A stretch of 64,000 nucleotides of DNA from Neorhizobium galegae. GTDB lineage: Bacteria > Pseudomonadota > Alphaproteobacteria > Rhizobiales > Rhizobiaceae. Position 1 is the first letter of the stretch. Each line of letters starts with the position of its first letter. The stretch covers positions 372,001 through 436,000 of the forward strand of contig NZ_JAGIPG010000001.1 in the NCBI RefSeq assembly GCF_017877055.1, read 5' to 3'. Under the pieces are notes generated by a model. It made no database searches, had not been told where the DNA came from, and saw only the letters and a list, made by a program, of their open reading frames with translations. The position numbers were made by a program, and so were the translations under genes. Of the stretch, positions 26,150 through 34,830 are shown piece by piece.

Positions 26150-26647
26150 TCACGCGGCCTTTTGCGCTGCCGTGTTGACGGCGGTCTTGGCAAGGGTCGT
26201 CAGAGCCTCGTCGGTCTTGCTTTCCTCGGCAAGCGTCTGTTCGAGAAGCGTTACCGCATCCCGGTGACCGAGTTGCTGAGCCCAGGCACGCAGGGTGCCA
26301 TAGCGGCTGATCTCGTAATGTTCGACCGCCTGCGCTGCGGCAAGCAGGCCGGCGTCGAGGGCCGGAGTGCCCTTGAACTCGTCGAGGATTTCCTCGCCTT
26401 CTTCGATGATGCCGTCGATCGCGGGGCAGGTCTTGCCCTGGGCCCGCTTCCCGATGATCTCGAAGACCTGCTTCAGGCGATCGATCTGGCCTTCGGTTTC
26501 TTCCCTGTGCTTTTCGAATGCCGCTTTCAGCTTGGGATCCTGGGCGCCCCGCGCCATCTTCGGCAACGCCTTCACGATCTGGCGCTCGGCGTAATAGATA
26601 TCCTTCAGGGTTTCATGGAAAAGGTCGTCGAGGGTCTTGCTGGCCAT
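26150..26647 (-). CDS. DUF892 (YciE/YciF-like) ferritin-like protein
   Basis: 165 residues, all-helical. It starts KTLDDLFHETLKDIYYAERQ, with the Glu and His residues of the ferritin-like diiron helices (YAERQ, EKHREET, AVEHYEI) typical of DUF892. Members are induced by osmotic and other stress; biochemical role unclear. AAGGAGAGAG precedes the ATG and an exact EcfG-type promoter lies 50 bp upstream. Confidence 0.9.
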   Translation of the reverse strand: MASKTLDDLFHETLKDIYYAERQIVKALPKMARGAQDPKLKAAFEKHREETEGQIDRLKQVFEIIGKRAQGKTCPAIDGIIEEGEEILDEFKGTPALDAGLLAAAQAVEHYEISRYGTLRAWAQQLGHRDAVTLLEQTLAEESKTDEALTTLAKTAVNTAAQKAA

Positions 26648-26697
26648 TTGTCTCTCTCCTTGGATGGGTTCTTATGGCAACGGATTGCGAGGCACCT

Positions 26698-26723
26698 AAC
26701 GAGCGGGGTGGCTCGCAGGTTCC
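26698..26723 (-). promoter_or_regulatory. EcfG-type stress promoter for the DUF892 gene
   Basis: Minus strand GGAAC, 17 bp, CGTT: exact consensus. It reaches to within 7 bp of the stop of the upstream BON gene. Confidence 0.72.
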
Positions 26724-26729
26724 CGGCGA

Positions 26730-27122
26730 TCAGTGCCTTTCGGGGGCAATTCGAAGATTGTTGCGGCAGGCGGTGACACCCTCGATGTCGAGGACGGCTT
26801 CTTCGGCCCGGGTCTTGTCGGCGAAGTGCGCGACGTAACCTTCCAGGGTCACCTCGCCGTTCTCCACCGAGACCGTCATGTTGGTCGGGTCGAGAAAGGC
26901 GTCCTGCGTCAGGTGCTCGTTGACGTCCTGTGCGATCAGATCGTCGGGCCGTTCGTAATCATTCGGTCCCTTGCGGATCTGCTTTTGCTGCTCCGGTCCC
27001 TCGGCAAAGATATTGGCTTCGCCCTGAAGATAACCGCTCGGGCGGCTTTCCGCCGGACCCTCCCACCGCGGCCATTGCGAGGTCTCGCCGGGACGGCCAG
27101 CTTTCGGCTGCTCATTCTTCAT
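26730..27122 (-). CDS. BON-domain protein
   Basis: 130 residues. A Pro/Gly-rich hydrophilic N-terminal half (through QKQIRKGPNDYERPDDL) leads to a BON domain at about 63-126 (IAQDVNEHLTQDAFLDPTN, VTLEGYVAHFADKTRAEEAV, NNLRIAP). No signal peptide, so probably cytoplasmic or peripheral. The layout mirrors the C-terminal half of the 13836 BON protein. An EcfG-like promoter lies 44 bp upstream. Confidence 0.85.
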   Translation of the reverse strand: MKNEQPKAGRPGETSQWPRWEGPAESRPSGYLQGEANIFAEGPEQQKQIRKGPNDYERPDDLIAQDVNEHLTQDAFLDPTNMTVSVENGEVTLEGYVAHFADKTRAEEAVLDIEGVTACRNNLRIAPERH

Positions 27123-27165
27123 CGGCTTTCTCCTTCTCAGGGGGCATGATCGCCCGCAGCGGAGA

Positions 27166-27190
27166 AACCCATGGTTGCCGGAAAAGTTCC
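27166..27190 (-). promoter_or_regulatory. EcfG-like promoter for the 27122 BON gene
   Basis: Minus strand GGAAC, 16 bp, GGTT (GGAAC-N18-TT form). Confidence 0.6.
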
Positions 27191-27202
27191 GCGCGACTTC
27201 AT

Positions 27203-27227
27203 GGAACCGGAACGGCCGAGCCGCGTT
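27203..27227 (+). promoter_or_regulatory. EcfG-type stress promoter for the 27269 gene
   Basis: GGAAC (27203-27207), 16 bp, CGTT (27224-27227): exact consensus. A second overlapping match (GGAAC 27209-27213, 17 bp, GGTT 27231-27234) is shifted 6-7 bp. Confidence 0.72.
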
Positions 27228-27268
27228 TAGGGTTCAAACTAAAAAAGTGCCTACGACGGGAGAGAGAC

Positions 27269-27598
27269 ATGCAGGACAGGCTGAAGATTTATCGGCTGGT
27301 GCCGACGGCTGCGCCTGGCGATCCGAACTGGCAGAACTCGCCACCGCATGGCGAAGTGGTGGTCCGGGCAAAGACCGCCGGCGATGCGCGGCTCGTGGCA
27401 AGCCAGGCGGAACTGGATTTCATGGAAATCGATGCTTCGCCCTGCGAAGGCAATTCGACCGAGATGGCGAGCGCCTTCCGTAGCGACAAGCTTTATACGG
27501 TGATCGAGGATACCAGCTGCCGGTTCGCGCCGAATGGGCCGCGGGGCGTGATCGGCGGCCGTGTGCGCATCGACAACCTGATTTCGACCCAGCTTTGA
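27269..27598 (+). CDS. Conserved-looking hypothetical stress protein
   Basis: 109 residues from ATG 27269 (GGGAGAGAG upstream). Starts MQDRLKIYRLVPTAAPGDPN; central segment EVVVRAKTAGDARLVASQAE resembles the sequence-quality of a folded alpha/beta protein. No family recognised. The exact EcfG-type promoter 42 bp upstream supports a stress role. The stop is followed 33 bp later by the end of the convergent NepR-like gene. Confidence 0.7.
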   Translation: MQDRLKIYRLVPTAAPGDPNWQNSPPHGEVVVRAKTAGDARLVASQAELDFMEIDASPCEGNSTEMASAFRSDKLYTVIEDTSCRFAPNGPRGVIGGRVRIDNLISTQL

Positions 27599-27631
27599 TC
27601 GCTTGAGACGGACGTACACAAGACGGAGATA

Positions 27632-27811
27632 TCAGTCGGTGCGACCGTCGATCTTTTCGGCGAGTGCCCTCTGCAGTTCGCGCGCCAGGTCGAGCAGCCG
27701 ATCAGGAACTTCTTCCTTCTCTATTTCGGTCAGAAGGACCGAGACCTTGCGGTTAACCCGCCGTCCCATCCTGGCGTCCTGTTCCGCAACCGGAGTGTCT
27801 TGTTTCGTCAT
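27632..27811 (-). CDS. NepR-like anti-sigma factor candidate
   Basis: 59 residues from ATG 27811 (AGAGG 5 bp upstream); in-frame ATGs at 27841 and 27871 would lengthen it. The centre reads GRRVNRKVSVLLTEIEKEEV then PDRLLDLARELQRAL. This matches the NepR layout: short protein, basic G-R-x-L-type first helix, then E-x-V-P-D-R-x-x-D-L and a second amphipathic helix. NepR binds EcfG and is removed by phosphorylated PhyR. An EcfG-like sigma gene lies 5 kb away, so it may be its partner. Similarity judged by eye; no stress promoter found upstream. Confidence 0.55.
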   Translation of the reverse strand: MTKQDTPVAEQDARMGRRVNRKVSVLLTEIEKEEVPDRLLDLARELQRALAEKIDGRTD

Positions 27812-27953
27812 CCCGACCTCTGACGTAATCACCTCCGGCATATCTGTTGCCGAACAATGTCCGTCCGCCATAACCCTACATTAGCTTTCCATACATCATC
27901 ACGGCTAACTTCGGATATCCCGAAAAAGTCACAGAGGACAAATGAAATAAAGC

Positions 27954-27985
27954 GACTCCCTATCCGGGAGCCGCCTGATTTGTTC
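27954..27985 (-). terminator. Hairpin downstream of the 28203 gene
   Basis: On the minus strand GGCTCCC / GGGAGTC (27954-27972, 5-nt loop, one G-T pair) followed by GCTTTATTT. Confidence 0.5.
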
Positions 27986-28002
27986 CAGAGTTTTTTGGAC
28001 AC

Positions 28003-29116
<1,114 letters not shown>

Positions 29117-29125
29117 GCCTCCCTT

Positions 29126-31642
29126 CTACCGTTTTTTCTTTTCCTTGAACTCGATCGGCGCTTCCGCCTTGCGGAAATCGCCCCAAGGGTCCTTCGCCTG
29201 CTGGGCGATGCGGGCCGGGGCGTTGATGACCGTGAAATAGTTAGGGCCGATAGCCCCGCCGAGCTCTTCCCACTCGACCGGCATGGAGACCGGCGCGCCG
29301 GGCCGGGCACGGGTGGAATAGGGGGCGACTGCGGTATTGCCGCGGCCGTTGCGCAGGTAGTCGATGAGGATCTTACCGGTTCGCTTCGACTTGGTGATGG
29401 TCGAGACGTATTTGTCCGGGTCGTCACCGGCCATGCCGTCGGCCAACGCCTTCATCGCCGCCTTCACCTCCGGCCATTCCGCCTTCTGCTTGACGGGTGC
29501 GACGACATGCAGGCCCTTGCCACCCGACGTCTTGACGAAAGCCACCAGTCCCATGTCTTCGAAGCGTCGCTTGACCTCGTGTGCCGCCGCAATGATGTCG
29601 GTCCAGGTAACACCTTCGCCCGGGTCTAGGTCGATGTTGACCATGTCCGGCTTTTCCCAGTCGTCCAGGTTCGAACCCCATGGGTGGATTTCCAGCGTCG
29701 CACCTTGAACAAGACCGAGCAATCCGTCGAGGTTACGGATGGTGATGTCCTCTTCCGCCGGATCGGTCGGGTCCTTCACGAGTACGGCGTTCTTGGTCAT
29801 GCCCTTCCAGCCGTGTTTCTGAAAGAAAAGCTGTTTGCCGACACCGTCAGGTCCCCGCACCAGTGCCAGCGGACGGTTGACGACGAAGGGCGCCATCAGC
29901 CGCCAGACTTCGGTGTAGTAGTCGGCAAGCCCGGCTTTGGTCACCCCGGCATCCGGCCAGTAGACCCGGTCGGGATGGGTGAGATTGACCGTCCTCTTCG
30001 GCGGCTTCGGTTGTTCCGCTACGTTCACTGGCCCGCCCTCCCGGACGATATCCTTTGGGTCCTTGTCTTCGCGCAAGCCCCGGAAGGCCGCATGGCGGAT
30101 ATGCGCATCCGCCGTCCAGCCGCGAAATTCCACCTCCGCCACCAGTTCGGGCCGCACGAAAACGACATCCTTCTTTTCCACCCCGGCAAGCTTTTCGTCA
30201 AACGGGCTTTCGTCGATTGAGATTTCCTTGAGGCGCTTGAACAGCGACTGGGCCACCGCATTCGAGTAACCCGTGCCGACGCGGCCGGCATGCCGCAGCT
30301 TCCCCTTGCCATAATAGCCCATGACCAGCGATCCGATTGCCGTCCGCGAAACCGAGGAGGGGACAAAACCCGCGACAACGAACTCCTGCCGTGCCGAGCA
30401 TTTCGACTTCACCCAGTCGCGGCCTCGGCCCGGTCGGTAGGGCGCATCCGATATCTTGGAGATAATGCCTTCGAGGCTCAGCCGGCAGGCATGTTTCAGG
30501 ACCAGGCCGCCCTCGTCGCCGAAATGCTCGCTGTAGCGCAGGCCCGGGCCGGCGCCGATCAGCAGTGTTTCCAGCGCCTCCTTGCGCTTCAGAAGCGTCG
30601 CGCCGGTCAGGTCGTAACCGTCCAGGTGAAGAATATCGAAGGCGTAGAAGGTGAAGCGATCGTTTCGGCCTTCGCTGAGGTCCTGCTGAAGCAGCGAGAA
30701 ATCCGTGGCGCCGGAACCCGCCTCGACCGCCACCTCGCCATCGATGATCGCATCGGTCGCCGCAAGTTTTGTGAATTCCGCGATGATCTCGTCCCCGAAC
30801 TTGTGCGTCCAATCGAGGCCGGTGCGTGTCAACAGCTTTACCTTGCCATTTTCGATACGTGCCTGCAGGCGATAGCCGTCGAGTTTGATCTCGTGGACCC
30901 AGCGTTTGCCGGAAGGGGCAGTCTTTACCAGCGTCGCAAGCTGCGGCTCGACGAAATCCGGGAGTTCGGCTTTCCGGGCGCCCTTGATCTTCGAAGCTGC
31001 AATGTCGGATTTTTCCGCTTCGGGACCGGATTTCGCCTTTGCTTTCGGTTTGGCCGTGTTCTTTGCCACCGGTGCCTTGCGGCCCCAGATTTCGTCCAGC
31101 GTCTTGCCGGACTTCACTGAAAGCGGCATTTCGTCGAGAATGTCCTTGTCGCCCTCGGCCCGGGCGAATTCATCTTCGCCCTTGATCAGCAGCCAGTTCT
31201 CGCGTTTTTCTCCTTGCCTTGGGGCCATGCGGATCAGGTGCCAGCGGCCTTCCAGCTTCTCGCCCTTCAGCTCGAATTCCATATGGCCTTTCTTGTAGGC
31301 CTTGTGGGGGTCGCCGATCGGTTCCCAGGTGCCGCGATCCCAGAGCATGACCGCGCCGGCGCCATAATTGCCTTTGGGGATCATGCCTTCGAAACCGCCA
31401 TAGTCGAGCGGATGGTCTTCTACATGCACCGCAAGCCGCTTTTCGCCCGGCACGAAGCTCGGGCCGCGGGTAACCGCCCAGCTTTTCAGCACGCCGTCCA
31501 TCTCCAGCCGGAAATCGTAGTGAAGGCGGGTGGCGTCGTGTTTCTGGATCACGAAACTGTTGCCGGATGCCTTGGCCTTGCGGCCGCGGGGCTCGGGAGA
31601 GGCCTTGAAGTTCCGTTTCTGGTTATAGGTTTCGAGCGCCAT
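29126..31642 (-). CDS. ligD: Multifunctional NHEJ ligase LigD
   Basis: 838 residues in the order 3'-phosphoesterase (about 1-165; FVIQKHDATRLHYDFRLEMD), ATP-dependent ligase (about 220-520; nucleotidyl Lys in VHEIKLDGYRL) and C-terminal archaeo-eukaryotic-primase-type polymerase (about 550-830; LTHPDRVYWPDAGVTKAGLA, catalytic DLDPGEG, TSGGKGLHV). This PE-Lig-Pol order is that seen in rhizobia, unlike the Pol-first order of Mycobacterium. ATG lies 2 bp after the stop of the preceding ku. Confidence 0.95.
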   Translation of the reverse strand: MALETYNQKRNFKASPEPRGRKAKASGNSFVIQKHDATRLHYDFRLEMDGVLKSWAVTRGPSFVPGEKRLAVHVEDHPLDYGGFEGMIPKGNYGAGAVMLWDRGTWEPIGDPHKAYKKGHMEFELKGEKLEGRWHLIRMAPRQGEKRENWLLIKGEDEFARAEGDKDILDEMPLSVKSGKTLDEIWGRKAPVAKNTAKPKAKAKSGPEAEKSDIAASKIKGARKAELPDFVEPQLATLVKTAPSGKRWVHEIKLDGYRLQARIENGKVKLLTRTGLDWTHKFGDEIIAEFTKLAATDAIIDGEVAVEAGSGATDFSLLQQDLSEGRNDRFTFYAFDILHLDGYDLTGATLLKRKEALETLLIGAGPGLRYSEHFGDEGGLVLKHACRLSLEGIISKISDAPYRPGRGRDWVKSKCSARQEFVVAGFVPSSVSRTAIGSLVMGYYGKGKLRHAGRVGTGYSNAVAQSLFKRLKEISIDESPFDEKLAGVEKKDVVFVRPELVAEVEFRGWTADAHIRHAAFRGLREDKDPKDIVREGGPVNVAEQPKPPKRTVNLTHPDRVYWPDAGVTKAGLADYYTEVWRLMAPFVVNRPLALVRGPDGVGKQLFFQKHGWKGMTKNAVLVKDPTDPAEEDITIRNLDGLLGLVQGATLEIHPWGSNLDDWEKPDMVNIDLDPGEGVTWTDIIAAAHEVKRRFEDMGLVAFVKTSGGKGLHVVAPVKQKAEWPEVKAAMKALADGMAGDDPDKYVSTITKSKRTGKILIDYLRNGRGNTAVAPYSTRARPGAPVSMPVEWEELGGAIGPNYFTVINAPARIAQQAKDPWGDFRKAEAPIEFKEKKKR

Positions 31643-31644
31643 GA

Positions 31645-32493
31645 TCAGCTCGCCTTTCTCTGCGGGGTGGCAGTCTTACGAGATACGGTTTTCTTGGCGG
31701 GCTTATTCGGAGGGGTTTTCTTGCCGCCGGCGCTCTGGCGCAGCGCATCGAGCAGGCTGGAGACCTTCTTGGGTTCCGGCTTCGGCTGCTTCCTGAGCTT
31801 GCGCCCTTCGATCTTCGCCTTGATCAACTCGGCAAGGGCTGCCTCGTAACGGTCGTCGAACTTGCTCGGGTCGAACTCGCCGCGCTTGGTATCGATGATG
31901 TGTTCGGCGAGATCGAGCATCTCGCCCTCGATCTTGAAGCTCTTGATGTCGGAGAAGATTTCCTTCGCGGGCCGGACCTCGTAGTCGTAGTTCAGCGTGC
32001 TGGCGATGAGGCCTTTCTCGCTCGGGCGGATCAGCAGCGTCCGCAGGCGCCGGAACAGCACGGTGCGGGCGAGTGCCGCGACGTTCTTTTCCGTCAACCC
32101 TTTGCGGATCAGCTCGAAGACTTCGGCCGCAGGTTTATCGGCCGGTGCCAAATAGTAGGGGCGATCGATAAAGATGGTATCGACGCCGTCGCAGGGAATG
32201 AAGGTCTCGAGCTCCAAGGTCTTGTCACTCTCCGGGACCGCGGCTTTGATTTCGTCGGGCTCCAGGAAGACGGATTGACCGCTGGAGACCTCGTAACCCT
32301 TGACGATGTCTTCGCTCTCGACTTGCTTGCCGGTATCGGCGTCGACCATCTGGCGGTGGACGCGGTTGCCCGTCTCCCGGTTGATGATGTGAAAGCTGAC
32401 GCGATCGGATGTCGAGGCGGCCGTATAAAGGGCCACAGGGCAGCTCAACTCTCCGACCTTCAGATACCCTTTCCAGTTTGCACGCGGTGCCAC
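31645..32493 (-). CDS. ku: Non-homologous end-joining protein Ku (copy 2, ligD operon)
   Basis: 282 residues from GTG 32493 (GGAG upstream). Ku core NWKGYLKVGELSCPVALYTA, HIINRETGNRVHRQMVDADT, IDRPYYLAP; C-terminal tail is Lys/Pro-rich (KKTPPNKPAKKTVSRK), as in Ku proteins whose tail aids DNA binding. It is the first gene of a ku-ligD operon with an EcfG-like promoter upstream. Clearly diverged from copy 1, so not a recent duplicate; the two could form heterodimers. Confidence 0.93.
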   Translation of the reverse strand: MAPRANWKGYLKVGELSCPVALYTAASTSDRVSFHIINRETGNRVHRQMVDADTGKQVESEDIVKGYEVSSGQSVFLEPDEIKAAVPESDKTLELETFIPCDGVDTIFIDRPYYLAPADKPAAEVFELIRKGLTEKNVAALARTVLFRRLRTLLIRPSEKGLIASTLNYDYEVRPAKEIFSDIKSFKIEGEMLDLAEHIIDTKRGEFDPSKFDDRYEAALAELIKAKIEGRKLRKQPKPEPKKVSSLLDALRQSAGGKKTPPNKPAKKTVSRKTATPQRKAS

Positions 32494-32519
32494 GATCAGA
32501 ACTCCGTGAAAGCCTTATC

Positions 32520-32545
32520 AACAGGCCTGATGGCCTGTTTGTTCC
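32520..32545 (-). promoter_or_regulatory. EcfG-like promoter for ku-ligD
   Basis: Minus strand GGAAC, 17 bp, TGTT (N19-TT form). The spacer contains a palindrome AACAGGCC-TGAT-GGCCTGTT. Confidence 0.55.
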
Positions 32546-32597
32546 GCAAGCGGGAAGGGGTTTCCGTCACGAAGATGAACAGCGCATTCATCTTAGC

Positions 32598-32623
32598 GGA
32601 ACCAAATACGTAAGGCGTGCGTT
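32598..32623 (+). promoter_or_regulatory. EcfG-type stress promoter for the ECF sigma gene
   Basis: GGAAC (32598-32602), 17 bp, CGTT (32620-32623): exact consensus upstream of an EcfG-like sigma factor, so a positive loop is likely. Confidence 0.72.
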
Positions 32624-32669
32624 TGCCCCCGTCATTCCAGCCATGAAGACTTCGGAGAGGTAGGCAACG

Positions 32670-33176
32670 GTGTCTGAATCACAGTTGAATGGTGATCCTG
32701 CACGTGCAGACATAGTAAGGCTTATCCCGGCTCTCCGCGCATTTGCCCGTACTTTCTGCCGCAATCCCAGCGATGCAGACGATCTGGTGCAGGAGACGCT
32801 GATGAAGGCGCTTGCCAATCTCGACAAGTTCGAGCCGGGCACCAAGCTGAAGAGCTGGCTTTTCACCATCATGCGCAACACCTTTTACACACGCGCCAAG
32901 GTGCTTGGTCGCGAGGCCCCCGGGATCGAGGAGAATATTTCCGGTGACACGCCGATTGCGGCAAACCAGGAGATGGCGGCGAGAGCCCGCGAGGTCCAGC
33001 GGGCGCTGCAGAAACTCCCGCCTCATTATCGCGAAGTGCTGACGCTCGTCGCGATCCTTGGGGAAAGCTACGAGGCGGCGGCGGAAATCTGCGATTGTGC
33101 GGTGGGCACGGTGAAAAGCCGCCTGAACCGGGCGCGGCATCAAATCCTGCAGGAACTGGGGGAAGAAACCAATTGA
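32670..33176 (+). CDS. ECF sigma factor, EcfG (ECF15)-like
   Basis: 168 residues from GTG 32670 (GGAGAGG 9 bp upstream). Region 2: IPALRAFARTFCRNPSDADD then LVQETLMKAL and KSWLFTIMRNTFYTRAK. Region 4: LPPHYREVLTLVAILGESYE then AAEICDCAVGTVKSRLNRAR. The pattern FYxxxRxxx and EAAEICxCAVGTxKSR is characteristic of EcfG, the general stress sigma of alphaproteobacteria. No nepR-phyR operon is next to it, so it is probably a second EcfG-type paralogue. Its own promoter matches the EcfG consensus. Confidence 0.88.
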   Translation: MSESQLNGDPARADIVRLIPALRAFARTFCRNPSDADDLVQETLMKALANLDKFEPGTKLKSWLFTIMRNTFYTRAKVLGREAPGIEENISGDTPIAANQEMAARAREVQRALQKLPPHYREVLTLVAILGESYEAAAEICDCAVGTVKSRLNRARHQILQELGEETN

Positions 33177-33215
33177 GCTGCCGCATCGCGACAGCTTTTT
33201 TCTTTGGAGGTCGTC

Positions 33216-33284
33216 ATGAAGTTCACATTGATCGCGGTGGCGATCGTCCTTGTGACGATCGCCCCGGTTTTCGCGTTTATCTAG
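33216..33284 (+). CDS. 22-residue membrane micropeptide downstream of the sigma factor
   Basis: ATG 33216 to TAG 33282 encodes MKFTLIAVAIVLVTIAPVFA plus two residues, essentially one hydrophobic helix. TTTGGAGG lies 5 bp upstream, a stronger ribosome-binding site than most genes here. It follows the sigma gene by 39 bp in the same direction, so it is probably co-transcribed. Function unknown. Confidence 0.6.
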   Translation: MKFTLIAVAIVLVTIAPVFAFI

Positions 33285-33288
33285 CCGA

Positions 33289-34020
33289 TCAGACCGGATC
33301 CTGGTCGAGGTCCGGGTAATGCCGGAATATGCCCGACTCGTTGAAGGCGAGCCGGCGCTTCGACGTGAGATAGGCTGCGATATTCGGACGCTTGGCGACC
33401 GCGTCGCGCAGGTTGGCGACGTTGGGATAGTCGCCATCGAAGTTCTTCATGGCACGCGGGAAGGCATAACGAAGGCCTTCGGCGAGCTGGAAGAGCGACA
33501 GGTCTACATAGCTCAGGGCATTACCCACCGTGTGGCCGCTCTTTGCCGGATTGGCCGCGATGATGCGCTCGAAATAACCCATGAACTTCGGCACCCGATG
33601 TTTCAGGAACGCCTTGGAACGGGCTTTGGCCTCTTCCTTCTGATCCTCGTAATAGTCGGCGGTGCTGATCGGGTGGTGCGTGTCGTGCACTTCGGCCACG
33701 AAATCGGTGATCGTCAGTTGCAGCCCGTGGGCGAAGATGCGGGATTTCTCGTCCTTCGGCACCAGATCTAGCTTCGGCCCGAGATAGTTGAGGATGTTGG
33801 CGACATGCGAGACGATCAGGTCGCCATCCTTGAGGAAGGGTGGTGCGAAGGGCATGTCGTAGCCATGCTTGCCGTGGATATAGTCCATCATCTTCGCTGT
33901 GCCGCGCTCGCCGCGGGCGACGTCCACGTAGTCGGCTCCTGCTTCTTCCAGCGCCAGCCGCACGTATTCCCCGCGGCCCTGAAGGCCGTCCCAGTAATAA
34001 AGCTCGTAGGTCATCTTCAC
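33289..34020 (-). CDS. Glutathione S-transferase family protein
   Basis: About 243 residues from GTG 34020 (ATG 34014 is an alternative). N-terminal thioredoxin-like GST domain (YELYYWDGLQGRGEYVRLAL, substrate patch FLKDGDLIVSHVANILNYLG) and an all-helical C-terminal domain. The GTG overlaps the udgX stop by 4 bp (GTGA), so both are translationally coupled and probably induced together under stress. Confidence 0.87.
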   Translation of the reverse strand: MKMTYELYYWDGLQGRGEYVRLALEEAGADYVDVARGERGTAKMMDYIHGKHGYDMPFAPPFLKDGDLIVSHVANILNYLGPKLDLVPKDEKSRIFAHGLQLTITDFVAEVHDTHHPISTADYYEDQKEEAKARSKAFLKHRVPKFMGYFERIIAANPAKSGHTVGNALSYVDLSLFQLAEGLRYAFPRAMKNFDGDYPNVANLRDAVAKRPNIAAYLTSKRRLAFNESGIFRHYPDLDQDPV

Positions 34021-34652
34021 TCCAGAAATTCAAAGATCTTCTTCAAATCATCGACGAAACGGCTCCGATTGAGTTCCGCGTCCGGCTGATCCAGCGTCCT
34101 CAGCAGTGCCGAAGGGTGGATGGTCACCAGCACCGGCAGGCCGTCCGGTGATCTCAACACCGTGCCGCGGTCGCGGGTCACTTTTGCCTGTCGGCCAAGC
34201 AATGAAAAGAGCGCCGTTGCGCCGAGCGCTACGGCAAGTTTCGGTTTGACAAGGCGCAGTTCGGCCGCCAGCCACCAGGCGCAGGCCTGCACTTCGCCGG
34301 CATTGGGCTTGGAATGGATGCGTCGTTTGCCGCGTGGCGTGAACTTGAAATGCTTCACCGCATTGGTGACGTAGCAGATATCACGCTCGACGCCGGCTTC
34401 CTCCAGGCAGTGGTCGAGGAGTTTTCCCGCCGGCCCGACGAACGGTCTGCCCGCCTGATCCTCCTTGTCGCCCGGCTGCTCCCCGACAAACAGTACTGCC
34501 GTCTTGGCCGGCCCCTCGCCGAAAACCAGATGCGTGGCGTTCTTGTAGAGATCGCAACGGGTGCAGCTTTCGGCGTCCTGCCTGACGTCCGGCAGTTTGT
34601 CGCCTTCCGCACCGGGTGTTTCGAAGGCAGGGCCTTTGCGCGATGTCAGCAT
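34017..34652 (-). CDS. UdgX-type uracil-DNA glycosylase
   Basis: 211 residues. Family-4-like UDG fold with iron-sulfur cysteines starting CTRC (30-33), motif GEQPGDKEDQAGRPFVGPAG (57-76) and motif HPSALLR. It carries the insertion GKRRIHSKP (KRRIH near 109-113) that defines UdgX, whose histidine forms a covalent bond to the deoxyribose after uracil removal. The change GEAPG to GEQPG is also UdgX-like. Member of a two-gene stress operon with the GST. Confidence 0.88.
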   Translation of the reverse strand: MLTSRKGPAFETPGAEGDKLPDVRQDAESCTRCDLYKNATHLVFGEGPAKTAVLFVGEQPGDKEDQAGRPFVGPAGKLLDHCLEEAGVERDICYVTNAVKHFKFTPRGKRRIHSKPNAGEVQACAWWLAAELRLVKPKLAVALGATALFSLLGRQAKVTRDRGTVLRSPDGLPVLVTIHPSALLRTLDQPDAELNRSRFVDDLKKIFEFLE

Positions 34653-34679
34653 TCTTCCAACTCCTCGTGGAAATCCCAG

Positions 34680-34705
34680 AACCAGCTGGGCCGCGTGACG
34701 GTTCC
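34680..34705 (-). promoter_or_regulatory. EcfG-like promoter for udgX-GST
   Basis: Minus strand GGAAC, 17 bp, GGTT (N19-TT form), 27 bp before the start codon. Confidence 0.58.
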
Positions 34706-34734
34706 GTTAAATTTGCATCGCGGGAACACGCGCT

Positions 34735-34759
34735 GGAACTTTTGCACCGAGGTTGTGTT
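34735..34759 (+). promoter_or_regulatory. EcfG-like promoter for the glucose dehydrogenase gene
   Basis: GGAAC (34735-34739), 16 bp, TGTT (N18-TT form), 71 bp before the start. Confidence 0.48.
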
Positions 34760-34830
34760 GAGGGCTCGGGTGCCGCGAGGTTTTTCGCGCGCGCGATTTC
34801 GAGATTTTCAAGTCGGACAGGGTTTCGAAT

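Noticed and set aside
32643..32663. Six-codon upstream frame (MKTSER) before the sigma factor
   Set aside because: No ribosome-binding site of its own and it covers the real one; evidence too thin.
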